Shown: positions 54,148 through 64,000 of the stretch, one piece after another
How the letters are laid out: each line of letters opens with the position of its first letter
Numbering within the stretch: position 1 is the first letter of the stretch
DNA from: Diplonema japonicum
Taxonomy: Eukaryota > Euglenozoa > Diplonemea > Diplonemida > Diplonemidae
Direction of reading: 5' to 3'
Assembly (NCBI GenBank): GCA_964019335.1
Contig: OZ025705.1
Location: 248,001 to 312,000 of the forward strand
DNA: 64,000 nucleotides
Notes under the pieces: generated by a model
Databases searched by the model: none
The model's input: the letters and a program-made list of their open reading frames with translations, nothing else
What the model was told of the DNA's origin: nothing
Position numbers and translations under genes: made by a program

Positions 54148-57100
54148 TCAGGATACGACTCCATGGAGGAACTCTATATAGGTTTGTGTCATAGTTTTTT
54201 TTTTTTTTTCCTCTTTTTTTTTATAAATCCAAACCTGTTCCCTGTGTACCTCTCTCCGGTTGGGCTTCTCCTTCACTGTAATGTGGTTCAGGTGGCCGTG
54301 CTGCCCCGACGGCAACTTCCTCCCATTCGTGCCATATGCAACACGAGGGTCGTTGCTGCTATTCCGCCTGCGTGGCTGAGGAGACTCCGGTCTGTATATT
54401 TTTCTTTCCCCCCCCCCTTCCCCATTATCATACCTCGGTAAAGCCGATCTCCCAAACGCCACTGTCGGGCTATGGTTCCGTGTTCTCGCCTGCGTTGGGC
54501 TAGCTCGGGGAGTCCCCCGCCGTTTGTTGGGAGTTACACGTCTCTTGGGAGAAGTGTGGGACTGCGGTGGGTGTATTTCCACAGTTTGAGGAGCAGGAGG
54601 TTGCGGAGCTATGGCAGAAGCAGGAGGAGTGAGATACATAATCTGCTCGAATGGTCCTCTCTGTATTGTCCCCACCGAGCTTGCAGGGGAGACTGTCCGT
54701 TCACGTCTATCCTCTGGAGAGAGAGATCGTTTCGAGGACGACAGAGACATGGAGCGCGGCAGGGCTGCCGTGTACAGCACACCATCACGTCCCTTCACCT
54801 TCACGCTGCTGCTGCGATACAGCCCTGTTGTGAGCTTCGCAAGCAGACGGCGTTCTGTTTTTGACATCTTAAGCGCGATTTTAAGATCCTGTGACTCCTT
54901 ACGTGGTGACCTCGACCGCCCCCTTGGCTTGTGTCCCACCACCCCGAGGTGCAGCTTTTCGAAATCCATGAAATAGTCCGTCACCACGTTCTTGAACGTG
55001 GCCTCTACCTTCGACAGGTTGCTCTCCGCGTTGGCGATCTTCGTCGTCGCCTCCTTGACGTTCACCTCGCCCTTCATCAGGTTCCAGTGCGCCGACGTGA
55101 TCTGGCTCCGCGTGTTTGTTACCATCTCATACCCCCGCCAGATCATCTCGACCATTTTGGAACGCGAGGACAGGATCCATGCTACCTTCGACAGCTCCTT
55201 CATCTCGTCTACTTCTGAGATGTGCGGCTCTCCTGTGATCACGGGTTGCGGGCTTCCTGAAGGGTAGCTTGGGGTCACCGACCGCCTCACTTCCTCTTCC
55301 GATATGTTAAGCGCCTTGAACAGGGCGGACAGGTCCTGGTCGTGTAGCTTCCTTGACAGCTCAACCGGGGGCATGTTCAGCAGCTGGTACCCGGACACGT
55401 CCTTCAGCGCTTCGCATGTCTCAGGAGTCACGCACAACACTGTGCCGAGGAAGTGCTGCAGCTCTTGCGCCGTCATGTCTATCACACGCTTTGTCGGGTT
55501 GCTGCTGTGTGTATCAGCTTGGTCCACATCAGACCTGCGCTCGGCCATGACGATGGCCTCACGCAACAGCAGAGCGTCAGTCTGTTTCTCTTCATTTGCT
55601 ATCTCCAATGACAACACCTGTTCCTCCAGCTCTTCGATTCTCCGGTGTGCTTCCGCCAGACCCTGTGGAGACCCTGTGCCAGGCTGCCCCTTGCTGCTTG
55701 ATCCTTGGTCCACAGCTCTTGCCTTCAGGAAGGAGATCGTCTCATCGTCTTCTGCAACCCTCCTTTCCAGTTCTCTATTTCTGAGCCTGAGAGCAGACAG
55801 TTCCTCCTCCCGTTCCAACAGCATCAACTGCAAGACGTCGTTCTTCTGATCTATATCAGACACACCGCTGTCGTGTTGCTCGGCAGCTGTCCTTGAAGAC
55901 AGTTCGTTGCGCAGCGACACGACAAGGTCCTCTGACTTCCCTAGTTCATGCTCCAGGTACGAGACTTTCAAGTCAGTTTCGTCAGACCTCTTCGGAGATA
56001 TGTGAGTCCGCTTCAGCTGGTACTCCAGTTCCTTCACCGACTCCGTCTTGCTCCGCAGCTCGTTGCCCAACCCCTCCACTTGCTTCCTGTACTCGTCGCA
56101 CAGTGTTGCGACAAACTCGCCAAGCTTCCCAAACTCGCCACTTGCAAGCATCTGGCTTACCCCGAGGTCCACTTTGACCTTCTCTGGGCTAAGTAATGTA
56201 CTCTGTCCCACAGAATGCGGCGTTCCAGGGGATGACATCGCGCTGACAGATGTCTTCTCGCGCTCAAAGGGACTTGACACATCAGGCGAGGTGCTTGGCT
56301 GCCTGGGTGGTGTCGGTGGCACGGTGTAGTCCTCATGGTAGTCTTGGTGGTACTTGGCGGAGTGGTGCTGCGCATCGAGTGTGACCGAAGTGGGTTGTGG
56401 AGGAGGGGGCGGCGGTGGGGGTGGTGGGGGTGACGGCTCGTCAGCAACGCGCCCTGTTCTGGGGCTAGGCGAGTCCTTCTGAGGACTGGGGCTAGGCTGC
56501 GATGCTGAGGGAGAGCGGTTGGAGCGTGAAGCGTCATGTTCCTTCATGGCATGAAGACGCTCTTGGTACGCATCACGTACGGGAGGAAGAGAGGGCGACT
56601 GCGACACAGGTCGGGACTGTGACGGGGAGTGGGAAGGTGCAGGTGAAGGTGTGAACCCAGGCGACGGCGACGGCTCGTCCCGTGCAACTGTCCTTTCATG
56701 ATGCACTTCAACATCGGCGACCGCAGCGGCAGAGGACACAGGCACGGGTGATGGTGGTGTCTCAGTGTTCTCAAGAGTGTCTTCCTTCTCAACTTCTTCC
56801 GACATAACTTCGATGAGCTTCCCTTGTGCGATCTCCACCTCGATGTACATCTCTTCAGGGTCCTCCCCTGTGGGACCGAGCAGCTTTGTGATGACACCCG
56901 TGGTGCCTCTCGCATAGGTGTCCCCTTTGTACTCCACATCTTTGAACAACCGGACATGGTGGGCGGGTTTCAAGGTATCACCAAATGTGTCGAAGGTGGC
57001 ACGGCGGAGGTATGTAGAAGCCTCAGGGAAGAAGACCTGTTTCTTCTCGTTCGTGTTCGTTGTGACCACGTAGCTGGAGTTCTCGATTGTGTACACAACA

Positions 57101-58011
57101 CAGGGCTCCCACCCGGACGACCGACGGATTTCAAGGAAATCGCCTATTATGTAGACAGGGTGTTTGACAGAGTCCTCTGAGGGAGGCAACACGGGGTTTC
57201 TTTCTTCGCCAATTTCATCGAAATGCCGCGACTGGCTTCTGCCCTTCGGGGTGGGTTCTGTTTGGGTTATGGTAGGGATAGGGCAAGGAGAAGGCGAGTC
57301 GCGTGCCAATGGAGAACCGACAGGTGAATCGCAGGGGCTGTCGAGCCCTGGCGGCGCGGTTTTGAGAAGGTTTTCTGTGGACTCTGCAACGAGCTTTGCC
57401 ATATCAATGGGAGAAGCGTCGTTCTGACCAAGACGGCCCTCGTCGGCAGCTGCTGCCACAGCACGCTGTTTCCGGTAGTGTACACGCCAGACATCACGCT
57501 TGAGGACAAAAAGTTGTTTCTTCACCTCGAACCTGGACGGCTTCTTCAGGTTCAACATCGACTTGATGTTCTGGTCCTCTCGGAGCTTCGTGACACGGAG
57601 GTCTTTTTTTGTCAGCTGTTTGTAGAGAACGGTCGCAACGTGCTGGAAATTCTTTAAAGCTTCCTTGCTTGTAGGTACTAGCAGGAGGTCGTACTCCTTG
57701 GGGACCTTGATACCCAGCCAGCTGTCGTGAGAAATCAGCACCTCGGACATGTCCTCTATCTTCACACACCTATTCACTTCACTTGTGGGCATGCACTGCC
57801 AGATGGCGTTGTGACTTACCATCAGAACACGTGTCTGGGGCACCACCTTCCTCCCTACCTTGTGGACTAGGGCGAAGAAGTACATTACTACGCCGCCGTC
57901 GTTTTGGAACAGTTTTTTGACATGTTCGCTGACGTTTGGCGGCAGGTGGTTCCAGCACACGTAAGGCAGGTTGTTGTCTTGGTTCGTCCCGCTTACTTGC
58001 ATAGACTGCAT
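54148..58011 (-). CDS. Large PH-like, coiled-coil, Pro-rich scaffold protein
   Basis: Encodes about 1287 residues from MQSMQVSG; 92 upstream in-frame residues are low-complexity leader. An N-terminal region (about 15-190) looks PH/TH1-like (VLMVSHNAIWQCMP, IEDMSEVLISHDSW, YDLLLVPTSKEA). Then come a disordered Ser/Pro segment with a 10-Pro run, coiled coil in the middle (about 590-810), a small helical SAM-like domain near 830-910, further helices and a basic Ser/Arg/Pro tail. It is probably a cytoskeletal or flagellar scaffold (inference). The final 28 residues are Lys-rich; GTTTGG at 54234 with AG at 54174 could define a 61-nt intron giving an alternative end at 54075. Confidence 0.72.
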   Translation of the reverse strand: MQSMQVSGTNQDNNLPYVCWNHLPPNVSEHVKKLFQNDGGVVMYFFALVHKVGRKVVPQTRVLMVSHNAIWQCMPTSEVNRCVKIEDMSEVLISHDSWLGIKVPKEYDLLLVPTSKEALKNFQHVATVLYKQLTKKDLRVTKLREDQNIKSMLNLKKPSRFEVKKQLFVLKRDVWRVHYRKQRAVAAAADEGRLGQNDASPIDMAKLVAESTENLLKTAPPGLDSPCDSPVGSPLARDSPSPCPIPTITQTEPTPKGRSQSRHFDEIGEERNPVLPPSEDSVKHPVYIIGDFLEIRRSSGWEPCVVYTIENSSYVVTTNTNEKKQVFFPEASTYLRRATFDTFGDTLKPAHHVRLFKDVEYKGDTYARGTTGVITKLLGPTGEDPEEMYIEVEIAQGKLIEVMSEEVEKEDTLENTETPPSPVPVSSAAAVADVEVHHERTVARDEPSPSPGFTPSPAPSHSPSQSRPVSQSPSLPPVRDAYQERLHAMKEHDASRSNRSPSASQPSPSPQKDSPSPRTGRVADEPSPPPPPPPPPPPQPTSVTLDAQHHSAKYHQDYHEDYTVPPTPPRQPSTSPDVSSPFEREKTSVSAMSSPGTPHSVGQSTLLSPEKVKVDLGVSQMLASGEFGKLGEFVATLCDEYRKQVEGLGNELRSKTESVKELEYQLKRTHISPKRSDETDLKVSYLEHELGKSEDLVVSLRNELSSRTAAEQHDSGVSDIDQKNDVLQLMLLEREEELSALRLRNRELERRVAEDDETISFLKARAVDQGSSSKGQPGTGSPQGLAEAHRRIEELEEQVLSLEIANEEKQTDALLLREAIVMAERRSDVDQADTHSSNPTKRVIDMTAQELQHFLGTVLCVTPETCEALKDVSGYQLLNMPPVELSRKLHDQDLSALFKALNISEEEVRRSVTPSYPSGSPQPVITGEPHISEVDEMKELSKVAWILSSRSKMVEMIWRGYEMVTNTRSQITSAHWNLMKGEVNVKEATTKIANAESNLSKVEATFKNVVTDYFMDFEKLHLGVVGHKPRGRSRSPRKESQDLKIALKMSKTERRLLAKLTTGLYRSSSVKVKGRDGVLYTAALPRSMSLSSSKRSLSPEDRRERTVSPASSVGTIQRGPFEQIMYLTPPASAIAPQPPAPQTVEIHPPQSHTSPKRRVTPNKRRGTPRASPTQARTRNHSPTVAFGRSALPRYDNGEGGGERKIYRPESPQPRRRNSSNDPRVAYGTNGRKLPSGQHGHLNHITVKEKPNRREVHREQVWIYKKKEEKKKKTMTQTYIEFLHGVVS
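54174..54234 (-). other. Possible 61-nt terminal intron
   Basis: Donor CAG/GTTTGG, acceptor CTATATAG/AGTTCC. Splicing would replace a Lys-rich end with 32 residues ending at TAG 54077-54075. Suggested by the A-rich, stop-free character shared with the three firm introns; not proven. Confidence 0.35.
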
Positions 58012-58709
58012 TTTTCTTCTCTTTTCTTTTTTTTTTCTCCCCCGGTGTCCCTCTTCCACCCCCTTCCCCCTCCCCCCCTCCCTTGATTGATGATTGTTTT
58101 TTTTTTTTTTCAGGAGAATTAAAAAAAAAAGTGGGTAATCAAAAGTACGAGGGAAAGAATTAAAAAAAAGGACGACAGGAGCAAATAAAAAATCACTGAG
58201 GGGGGGGGGGGGGGGGGGTGAAGTGTTTACACCGCAAAAAAAAGAACAAGAAAAAAAAAAGGAGCGAATAGCTGAGAAAGAAGTCAAAAAGTATCACGAA
58301 TGCAGGGGGAAGGGGGTTTTTTCTTTCTTTATTTTCTCCCCCTTTTTTTTCCCTTAAAAAAAAAGACTGCACGCGGGGACTGGATGGGGGCAAGAATGCA
58401 TACTGAAGGGAACAAAAAGCAAATAAAAAAAATAGAATAAAATGAAAGGCGATTTAAGGGCAAAATCCCACGCTGACAAAGCGACTCCTTCCGCCCATCC
58501 ATTTATTGGTACAATCGAACACCAATAAAATACAGGAAAAAAATCGTGCATATTCTCTTTTTCTCTCTCCCCCCCGTGACCCCCATTTGAGTGGATCATT
58601 GAGAAAAAAAAAATTCAAAATAAAAAAAACACTTTCATCTCAAAAATAAAGCAAACGTTAGTAAAAAAAAAAAAAAATCCCTCCCCCCAAAAAAATTTTT
58701 TTTCTTTAC
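58012..58709. other. Intergenic spacer, Costars gene to scaffold gene
   Basis: No gene is seen. Pyrimidine and G/C homopolymers dominate, for example the G run at 58200-58218. Confidence 0.5.
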
Positions 58710-61278
58710 TTAATCACTGTCACTGGAGTCGAGAAGTCCGCGGCTCTTCTTCTTGACTTGTTTAGCTGCATACTGTGGGGGAAAAAAAAAAATATTAAAA
58801 AAAAAAAATTTTTTTTTCCCACACCTTATCCACAGTTGGTTTAAAGACGTCTTCAGCAGCATCTTCGTCATAGACTATGCCGTCGATGTTTTTCGGTTGA
58901 AATTTGTTGAAGTTGTCGTTCTTTGATGTTTCCCATTCTTCGTCCTCCGAGCTCTCGGTTTCCTCCACTACAGGCTTCTTTTTAAACACGGGTCGTTTTT
59001 TTGGTTCGTCGTCAGATTCACTGCTTGAGTCAACGACCATCCTCTTCTTTGGGACTGGAAGCTTTGCTTTTTTGACGGGGGCTGCCTCCTCTTCACTTGA
59101 TGGAGCTTCGTCCTTTACCTTCTTCTTTTCCTGCAATTTTGCTTTCAGTGGTTTACGCGGTTCCTCATCTTCCGAGCTGGTGTCTTGTTTCTTCTTCACA
59201 ACCGGTTTTTGTTGTGGAGCTTCGTCGCTTGAAGAGCTTTCGGCAGCGGCTTTCGCTGCAGCTGCTGCTTTTTCTTCCCTCATCTTTTTTACTGCAATCT
59301 CTGCTTTGCTCTCCTTCACAGGCGCTTCTTCTTCCTCGGAACTCGAGTCTTCGACAGCTGCCGCTGCAGCTTTTCTTCTCGCTTCTGTTTCCGCCTTCTT
59401 TTTCTTCAGTTCCGCCTCCTTCGCGGCGATCTTGCGCTGCCACTCTTCATCATCAGATGATTCCTCGCTTTCCGTGTCGCTTAGAACCTTTTTCTTTGGT
59501 TTCTTTGATTCGGGTGTCTTCTTATCCTCCTTTTCTTCCTTTACCTTCTCTTCCCTTACCTTCTCTTTCTTTACCTTCTCTTCTTTCTCAGGCTCGTCGC
59601 TGGTTAGCATTGCCAACGTGCTCATCGATGCCTTTGCTCTCCCGGGCCTCTTCTGCTTGGCCTTCCGTACTTTTGTCTCTCTGACTTCCTCTTCGTCTTC
59701 TTCTTCTTCCACTTGGGCTTGCTTCTTCAGTGCCTTAGGAATGGCGGCTGCTGCCATACCAGGCATGGGGATTCCTTGTCGTTGCATGGGTGCAATCTCT
59801 TCTTCTTCCTCTACTGGTTTTTTCTTCTTGAACATCCCCGGGACCATGGGTTGACCCATGACTAAAGCGGGTTTAAAAGCGGGCTTTACTTTTTCTTCTT
59901 GTTCCTCGTCGTCTTCAGGGTCTCTGTGTTTGGCTGCCTTTTTCGCGGATTTTCTGGCTTTTCTTTCTTCCTCGGCTTCTCGTGCCTCGCGTTCTTCCCG
60001 TTCGGCTCTCTCTTGGGCTCGCTTTTGCTTCCTTTCTGCCTTGGCTTTTTGGATTTCCTCTCTTTCTTTTTCTTCGTTGTCGGCTTCCTCCGCTGCGGCT
60101 TGTGCTCTGGCTTTGATGGCGGCAATGCTGTTGGGAGCCTCGTCTGTGTCTTCTTTCTTTTCTTTTGCGCGTTTTGCTTCCTTCTTTGCCTTCCTCTCCT
60201 CAATTTTCTTTTCTTCCTCCTCGTCAAGTATTTTCTGGGCTTCCTTGGCTTTCTTCTCCTTTGCAAATTGTTTTTCTTTCTCCGCCTTCTCCTGCGCCTT
60301 GCGGGCTGCCTTTACCCTGTCACGTTCCTCTCTTTCATGTTCCTCTTGGTCGTCGGTGGCGCCAAACATAGCAGCCATCTTGCCGACGGACTTCTTGGCT
60401 GGTTTCTCCGCTTCCTTTGCTTCTTTGAGCTTTCGGTCTTCTTCCTCTTTTTGTTGTTGTTCTTCTTGTTCTCTTTTTTTCTTGTCCGCTTCCTTTCTTT
60501 TCTTCTCCTCTTTGAGTTTGAGGGCGGCCTCCTTTTCTTTGAGTCTTTCTGCCTCCTCGTCTTCTTCTTCTTGCTGCTTTTTCTTGGCTTCCTTTTTGAG
60601 CTTTTCAGCTTCTTCCGCTTTGCGTTTCTTCTTGGCTTCAAGGCGCTTGCGTTCGGCTTCGTCGTCATCACTGCTGCTTGACTCGACCTTTCTGGATTGC
60701 TTCTTCTTAAGTGCTTCTTTCCTTTTGGCTTCCTCTAGTTCGCGTTCAACGAAAGTAGACTGTACCTTGCCAGGGGCACCTTTGCCTGATTCAAAGGCAG
60801 AGGCGATCGAAGATACGGAGCTGATTTTTTTTTTTTTTTTTTTTTTGAAAAAAAAATGTAAATACCTCCCCTTGGCGGGTGCAGTGTCGCTGGCGGCCTT
60901 TTCCTTGCGTTCGAACCTAGCTGCGATGCTGCCTACTTTGCCCGGAGGGCCTACTTTTTCAACCTTTGCGGTGGGCTCGGGCGCTTTTTTTTTCGCTTCG
61001 ACCTCTGCCATGCCCACACCCCTTGCCTCCTCGGGGTATGCGATAATATCCAAATCATCGCAAGCTCCCTGCATTAAGGCGGCCCCGGCATAGTGCAACA
61101 ACTTCTGCCTCTTCGCTGCCCTCAAGAGTGTGCCAATGTACGCGATGTCGAACTTAGCCTCCACCTTCTCATCTGCGTAGATTGCCTTGTACTTTGCAAC
61201 GACGCACCCATCTTTCCTTGAACTCCCGATTTTTAATATCCTCTCCAGAGTCCAATCTATGTCTTTCTGCTCTGCCAT
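58710..61278 (-). CDS. Costars-domain, highly charged coiled-coil protein, 3 exons
   Basis: Exons 61278-60866, 60820-58825 and 58772-58710 give 823 residues. Residues about 1-85 form a Costars (ABRACL-type) domain (DWTLERILKIGSSRKDGCVV, GTLLRAAKRQKLLHYAG, QGACDDLDIIAYPE), a small fold linked to actin regulation in other eukaryotes. The rest is mostly Lys/Glu/Arg-rich helix and disordered Ser/Asp/Glu clusters with CK2-like SSSDDD sites. The real C-terminus comes from the last exon and ends LLDSSDSD. Without splicing, the frame would end in a Lys/Phe-rich artefact. Likely a cytoskeletal or RNA/chromatin-associated phosphoprotein; the role beyond the Costars domain is unknown. Confidence 0.85.
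58773..58824 (-). other. Intron 2 of Costars gene (52 nt)
   Basis: Donor GATAAG/GTGTGG, acceptor CCCCCACAG/TATGCA, phase 0. Splicing adds a 20-residue acidic-ended C-terminus that stops at TAA 58712-58710. Confidence 0.8.
60821..60865 (-). other. Intron 1 of Costars gene (45 nt)
   Basis: Donor GGGAG/GTATTTAC, acceptor AAAATCAG/CTCCGT. It removes 15 codons of Phe/Lys homopolymer. Length is a multiple of three and there is no in-frame stop, so it is invisible to simple frame finding. Confidence 0.88.
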
Positions 61279-61924
61279 GTTGTTTTTTTTTTCTCCCTCC
61301 CCCTTTTTTTTTATGAGGGAAAATTGAAGAAGAAAAGGGGGGGGGGGGGGGGAAGAATTTAACATTTTGAACAGAAAGCAAAAGAAAAGGAACCTAATAT
61401 ACAAGGAAAAACAAAACCAAAAAAAGAATCACTATGATAGGAGCGTGCCTACCTTATGCACCCCTTTTGGGGGTCGTTCTCTGCTACCCACCGTAGCCCA
61501 GCTGTCGTTTATATCTTCCCAATCCTTTCTTTCCGGTAATCTCTCTCAGTCCCTTCAGCTTGGTCGCCGTCAGCCCCGATGCAAACAGGGCCCTCCTATC
61601 AAAGCAAACGACGTGGTCGCGGCCTATGGATCGTAGTGATCTCACCTTGCATGGCTGCGCCGGAAAAGGGCTTGATTGCAACACTAGGTGGCGTTAAGCG
61701 TGCAACGTTAAGAAAAGAAAAAAGAAGTGGCAGGGTGGGGTGGGGTGGGGTGGGAGAAGGGAAGGGGGAAAGAATTTTCATTTATTTTCTTCTGTTGAAA
61801 AAAGAGGGAGAAAACTGTTCTTTCTTTCTTTGTTTTTCTAAGGGGGGGGGGGAGGAACTAGAACAATAAAAAAAATATAAAAAAGGCACGCAAACACACA
61901 CATACATACACACACACATCATCA
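61279..61924. other. Intergenic spacer, VSP to Costars gene
   Basis: Contains the C run and pyrimidine tract used as the leader of the Costars gene, a GGGGT microsatellite at about 61734-61752 and CA-rich DNA near 61890-61920. No gene is seen. Confidence 0.5.
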
Positions 61925-63757
61925 TCACGAGTGCTGAAAGGTGATCCGCAAGCTAAACTCCGGACAAAACTTTCTATGCTCGTTGTCCTTGTGTGCCCCG
62001 TCAACATCGGGCCGCCGAAGGTAGATCCCTTCAACAGGATCGACAAAAGAAGTATGAAACCACGTCCACACAACTGACTCCGCCCACGTGTTCCCCTCTT
62101 CCGTGAGATGAAAACGCGTGTCGCCCGTTATAGGCGGCGCATCTGAGAGATCAAACTTCAACCAGATATCACACTTCATCTTCCCTTTAACCTCCTCGAC
62201 TCTGTTGTAATATTCCAAAGGGCTCAGCTCCTCCACCCCGGGGTACTGCGTGTCACCGACGAGCACTCTGTACTGCCGGAAACCCTTCTCAGGCGTGGGT
62301 TTGGAAAGCCTCCGGACCCTGCTGAAAGCCGTGGCGGACTTCTGCGATAAAAGCGTGTCGTCTGTATCGGAGCACCACAATGTGTCGCCTTTAGACCCGT
62401 CAAGAGCGGCAGCAACGAATCTGTGAGGCGTGGCTGCGTACATTTTCGGTAAAGGGCCTATAACAACGGAATCGAAGCAAAGGGTTTTTGGAACAGGCGG
62501 TGTGAAGACACACCGTTTGCCGGTTCCAACACCCGTGAGGCAGGACTCGTAGTATTTCAGATAAAGATTCTGCGACGGGGACTCCACTGTTTGAACCTTG
62601 ACAGACCCGATCTCGGTACGCATCAGCCCGAAGCGTTGCCGTGCTTCTTCAACACCCGGCGCGACACCGCTCCACACCAAATGGGAGCATATCATCATAC
62701 CGGTGCGTCCTTTACCACCTTTACAGTGAACTATGATGACGTGTTGGATATCGCTGTCGAGGTATGCTGAGGCAGAGAGGCAGAACTCGTGGATCATGAT
62801 GAGGTCGCAAGGCTGATGGTCGTCGATGGTGAATCGTTCCACCCTCCCGTGGAAGTTGTCCGGTGTGTACTGACGCTCGGAGCACAGGTTGTAAACCTTG
62901 TACTTGCTGTAGTGCTTCGCATCGAGAAAGGCCCGCACCTCGTCTATCTGGTTTCTGTACAGCGATTCAACAGAAATGCTCGGCCACGACATTGCAATAA
63001 TAGTATCAGTTATATAAGTCAAATCCAAGTCGTACCCCCCTGCTATGTACCGTCTGCGGCATCCCGACACGGTATTCTCGCCGATTTTTGCGCCGGACGT
63101 TAGTTTTTCGTACGTGACAACGACTATACGGAGGCACCGGGTGATGGTCTGTACGACGATAGAGCCTTTTGGAAGGAACGCTGTTTCGAGGATAGCGGAT
63201 GTTAGAAGGATGGAGATGCGCAGGGCACGGCCTGCCTTTGTGATAAAAGGCGTGTTAACACGGAGGAGCCATTGGTACACCCCGTGCGCGATCAGACGAA
63301 TAACCACCATTTCAATGAGGAATATGAAGGATATCACCACGCTTACGACCCTGAGCGTTGTTCCCGGCCATGCTGATTCGCTTGCCGATTTTCCGTCGAC
63401 CGCCACCAGCGTTACCGTTGCGGCGATGTCTACGAACAAAAGAAGCAGTAACGATACCTGGAGGGGAAGGAGTGTTTCCAACTTTTTCAGTTTCGCCTGG
63501 AATTTGACGCTCCTCGGCCTCCTCGCACCTGGTGCTTCCACAAACGGTGTTTCTCCTGTCATCACCCTCAATTCTTCCCCTTCCTGATCATGTTCTTCCA
63601 CCCAGTCGTCTTCCAGAAGCGGTGCATCCAACGTGCTGCTGTAAAACGCTTCTTTTTTCTTCTCCAGCTCCTGTCTGAAATCCAGGGTATACTCGTATTT
63701 GAATTCCGCACCGTGGGGGGACTTGAGATCCTCCGAGAACCCGTCGAGTCTTTGCAT
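61925..63757 (-). CDS. VSP: Voltage-sensor-containing PTEN-like phosphatase (VSP/TPTE family)
   Basis: Encodes 610 residues from MQRLDGF; an upstream ATG (63910) would add 51 low-complexity residues. Four hydrophobic segments (about residues 96-217) form the voltage-sensor domain. A basic linker (RRRYIAGGYDLDLTYITD) leads to the phosphatase domain (about 244-409) with P-loop HCKGGKGRTG and catalytic Cys345. A C2 domain ends in WFHTSFVD and FSLRITFQHS. The P-loop has Gly-Gly, as in animal VSPs, where PTEN has Ala-Gly, implying broad 5/3-phosphoinositide activity at the plasma membrane. The putative S4 (VQTITRCLRIVVV) shows only two Arg, fewer than animal VSPs, so voltage sensitivity may be weak or lost. 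Confidence 0.92.
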   Translation of the reverse strand: MQRLDGFSEDLKSPHGAEFKYEYTLDFRQELEKKKEAFYSSTLDAPLLEDDWVEEHDQEGEELRVMTGETPFVEAPGARRPRSVKFQAKLKKLETLLPLQVSLLLLLFVDIAATVTLVAVDGKSASESAWPGTTLRVVSVVISFIFLIEMVVIRLIAHGVYQWLLRVNTPFITKAGRALRISILLTSAILETAFLPKGSIVVQTITRCLRIVVVTYEKLTSGAKIGENTVSGCRRRYIAGGYDLDLTYITDTIIAMSWPSISVESLYRNQIDEVRAFLDAKHYSKYKVYNLCSERQYTPDNFHGRVERFTIDDHQPCDLIMIHEFCLSASAYLDSDIQHVIIVHCKGGKGRTGMMICSHLVWSGVAPGVEEARQRFGLMRTEIGSVKVQTVESPSQNLYLKYYESCLTGVGTGKRCVFTPPVPKTLCFDSVVIGPLPKMYAATPHRFVAAALDGSKGDTLWCSDTDDTLLSQKSATAFSRVRRLSKPTPEKGFRQYRVLVGDTQYPGVEELSPLEYYNRVEEVKGKMKCDIWLKFDLSDAPPITGDTRFHLTEEGNTWAESVVWTWFHTSFVDPVEGIYLRRPDVDGAHKDNEHRKFCPEFSLRITFQHS

Positions 63758-64000
63758 TCTTTGGGGTTTCTCCCCCCAAAAAAAAACCCCTCCCTTTTTT
63801 TTGTTTGTCCCCCCCCCGCCAAGTAAAAAAAAGGGGGGGAAAAAGTTAGGAATGCGAGATTTTCTCCCCCCCCCTTTTTTTTCCGCTTTGTCTTTTTGTT
63901 CAGCCTCCATTAGCGTCTCTAAGCTTCGTCATCAGACTCCTGCCGTCGTATTCATCCTCGCTATCCTCTGCACTGTCATATGACTGTGGTGGGACTGATG

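Noticed and set aside
59858-61093. Ser/Phe-rich plus-strand open frame opposite the Costars gene
   Set aside because: Complement of Lys/Glu codons gives Ser/Phe/Leu; no domain, and it crosses both exon and intron.

Overview
This is nuclear DNA of a single-celled eukaryote, most likely a free-living euglenozoan flagellate (diplonemid-like or a kinetoplastid relative). Three things point that way. All recognisable intact genes over 64 kb lie on the minus strand, as in polycistronic directional gene clusters. The papain-family protease carries the Cys-rich C-terminal extension known from cruzipain-type enzymes. The beta-tubulin ends in Glu-Gln-Tyr, as in trypanosomes. Most starts are preceded by a pyrimidine tract plus AG, as expected for spliced-leader trans-splicing. 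Three well-supported cis-introns of 45, 52 and 129 nt show it is not a typical intron-poor trypanosomatid. The exact taxon is an inference.

Region 1 (1-32.8 kb) is an amplified housekeeping/secreted array. Five beta-tubulin genes with identical proteins (2540, 9783, 17026, 22071, 31447) alternate with three identical genes for a 1556-residue secreted protein of about 32 Cys-rich repeats (4510, 11753, 26174). Two units form a 7243-bp direct tandem repeat. Two paralogous P450 genes (728, 20245) interrupt the array. A degenerate DNA transposon with long inverted repeats (about 24417-25998) sits in one tubulin/Cys-rich spacer. A degenerate coding fragment and a hairpin repeat occupy the left end.

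Region 2 (33-52 kb) is a secreted, polymer-degrading gene neighbourhood. It holds a Ser-rich two-module carbohydrate-binding-like protein, two AA10 (CBP21-like) LPMO genes (one broken by an in-frame TAG), a GH18 chitinase, a cruzipain-like protease with an in-frame intron, and a double beta-propeller secreted protein. Mixed in are a GST, two identical NTF2-like genes and three identical copies of a 92-residue 11-mer-repeat protein. The LPMOs, the chitinase and the Ser-rich protein share one C-terminal Cys module, so together they look like an extracellular chitin-attack set. A 188-bp hAT-like MITE with a perfect 8-bp target duplication lies at the left edge.

Region 3 (52-64 kb) is single-copy and ordinary: an FHA plus dysferlin-domain protein, a large PH-like/coiled-coil protein, a Costars-domain charged protein with two short introns, and a voltage-sensor phosphatase (VSP/TPTE type) at the right end. 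Intergenic DNA throughout is rich in A, T, G and C homopolymers.
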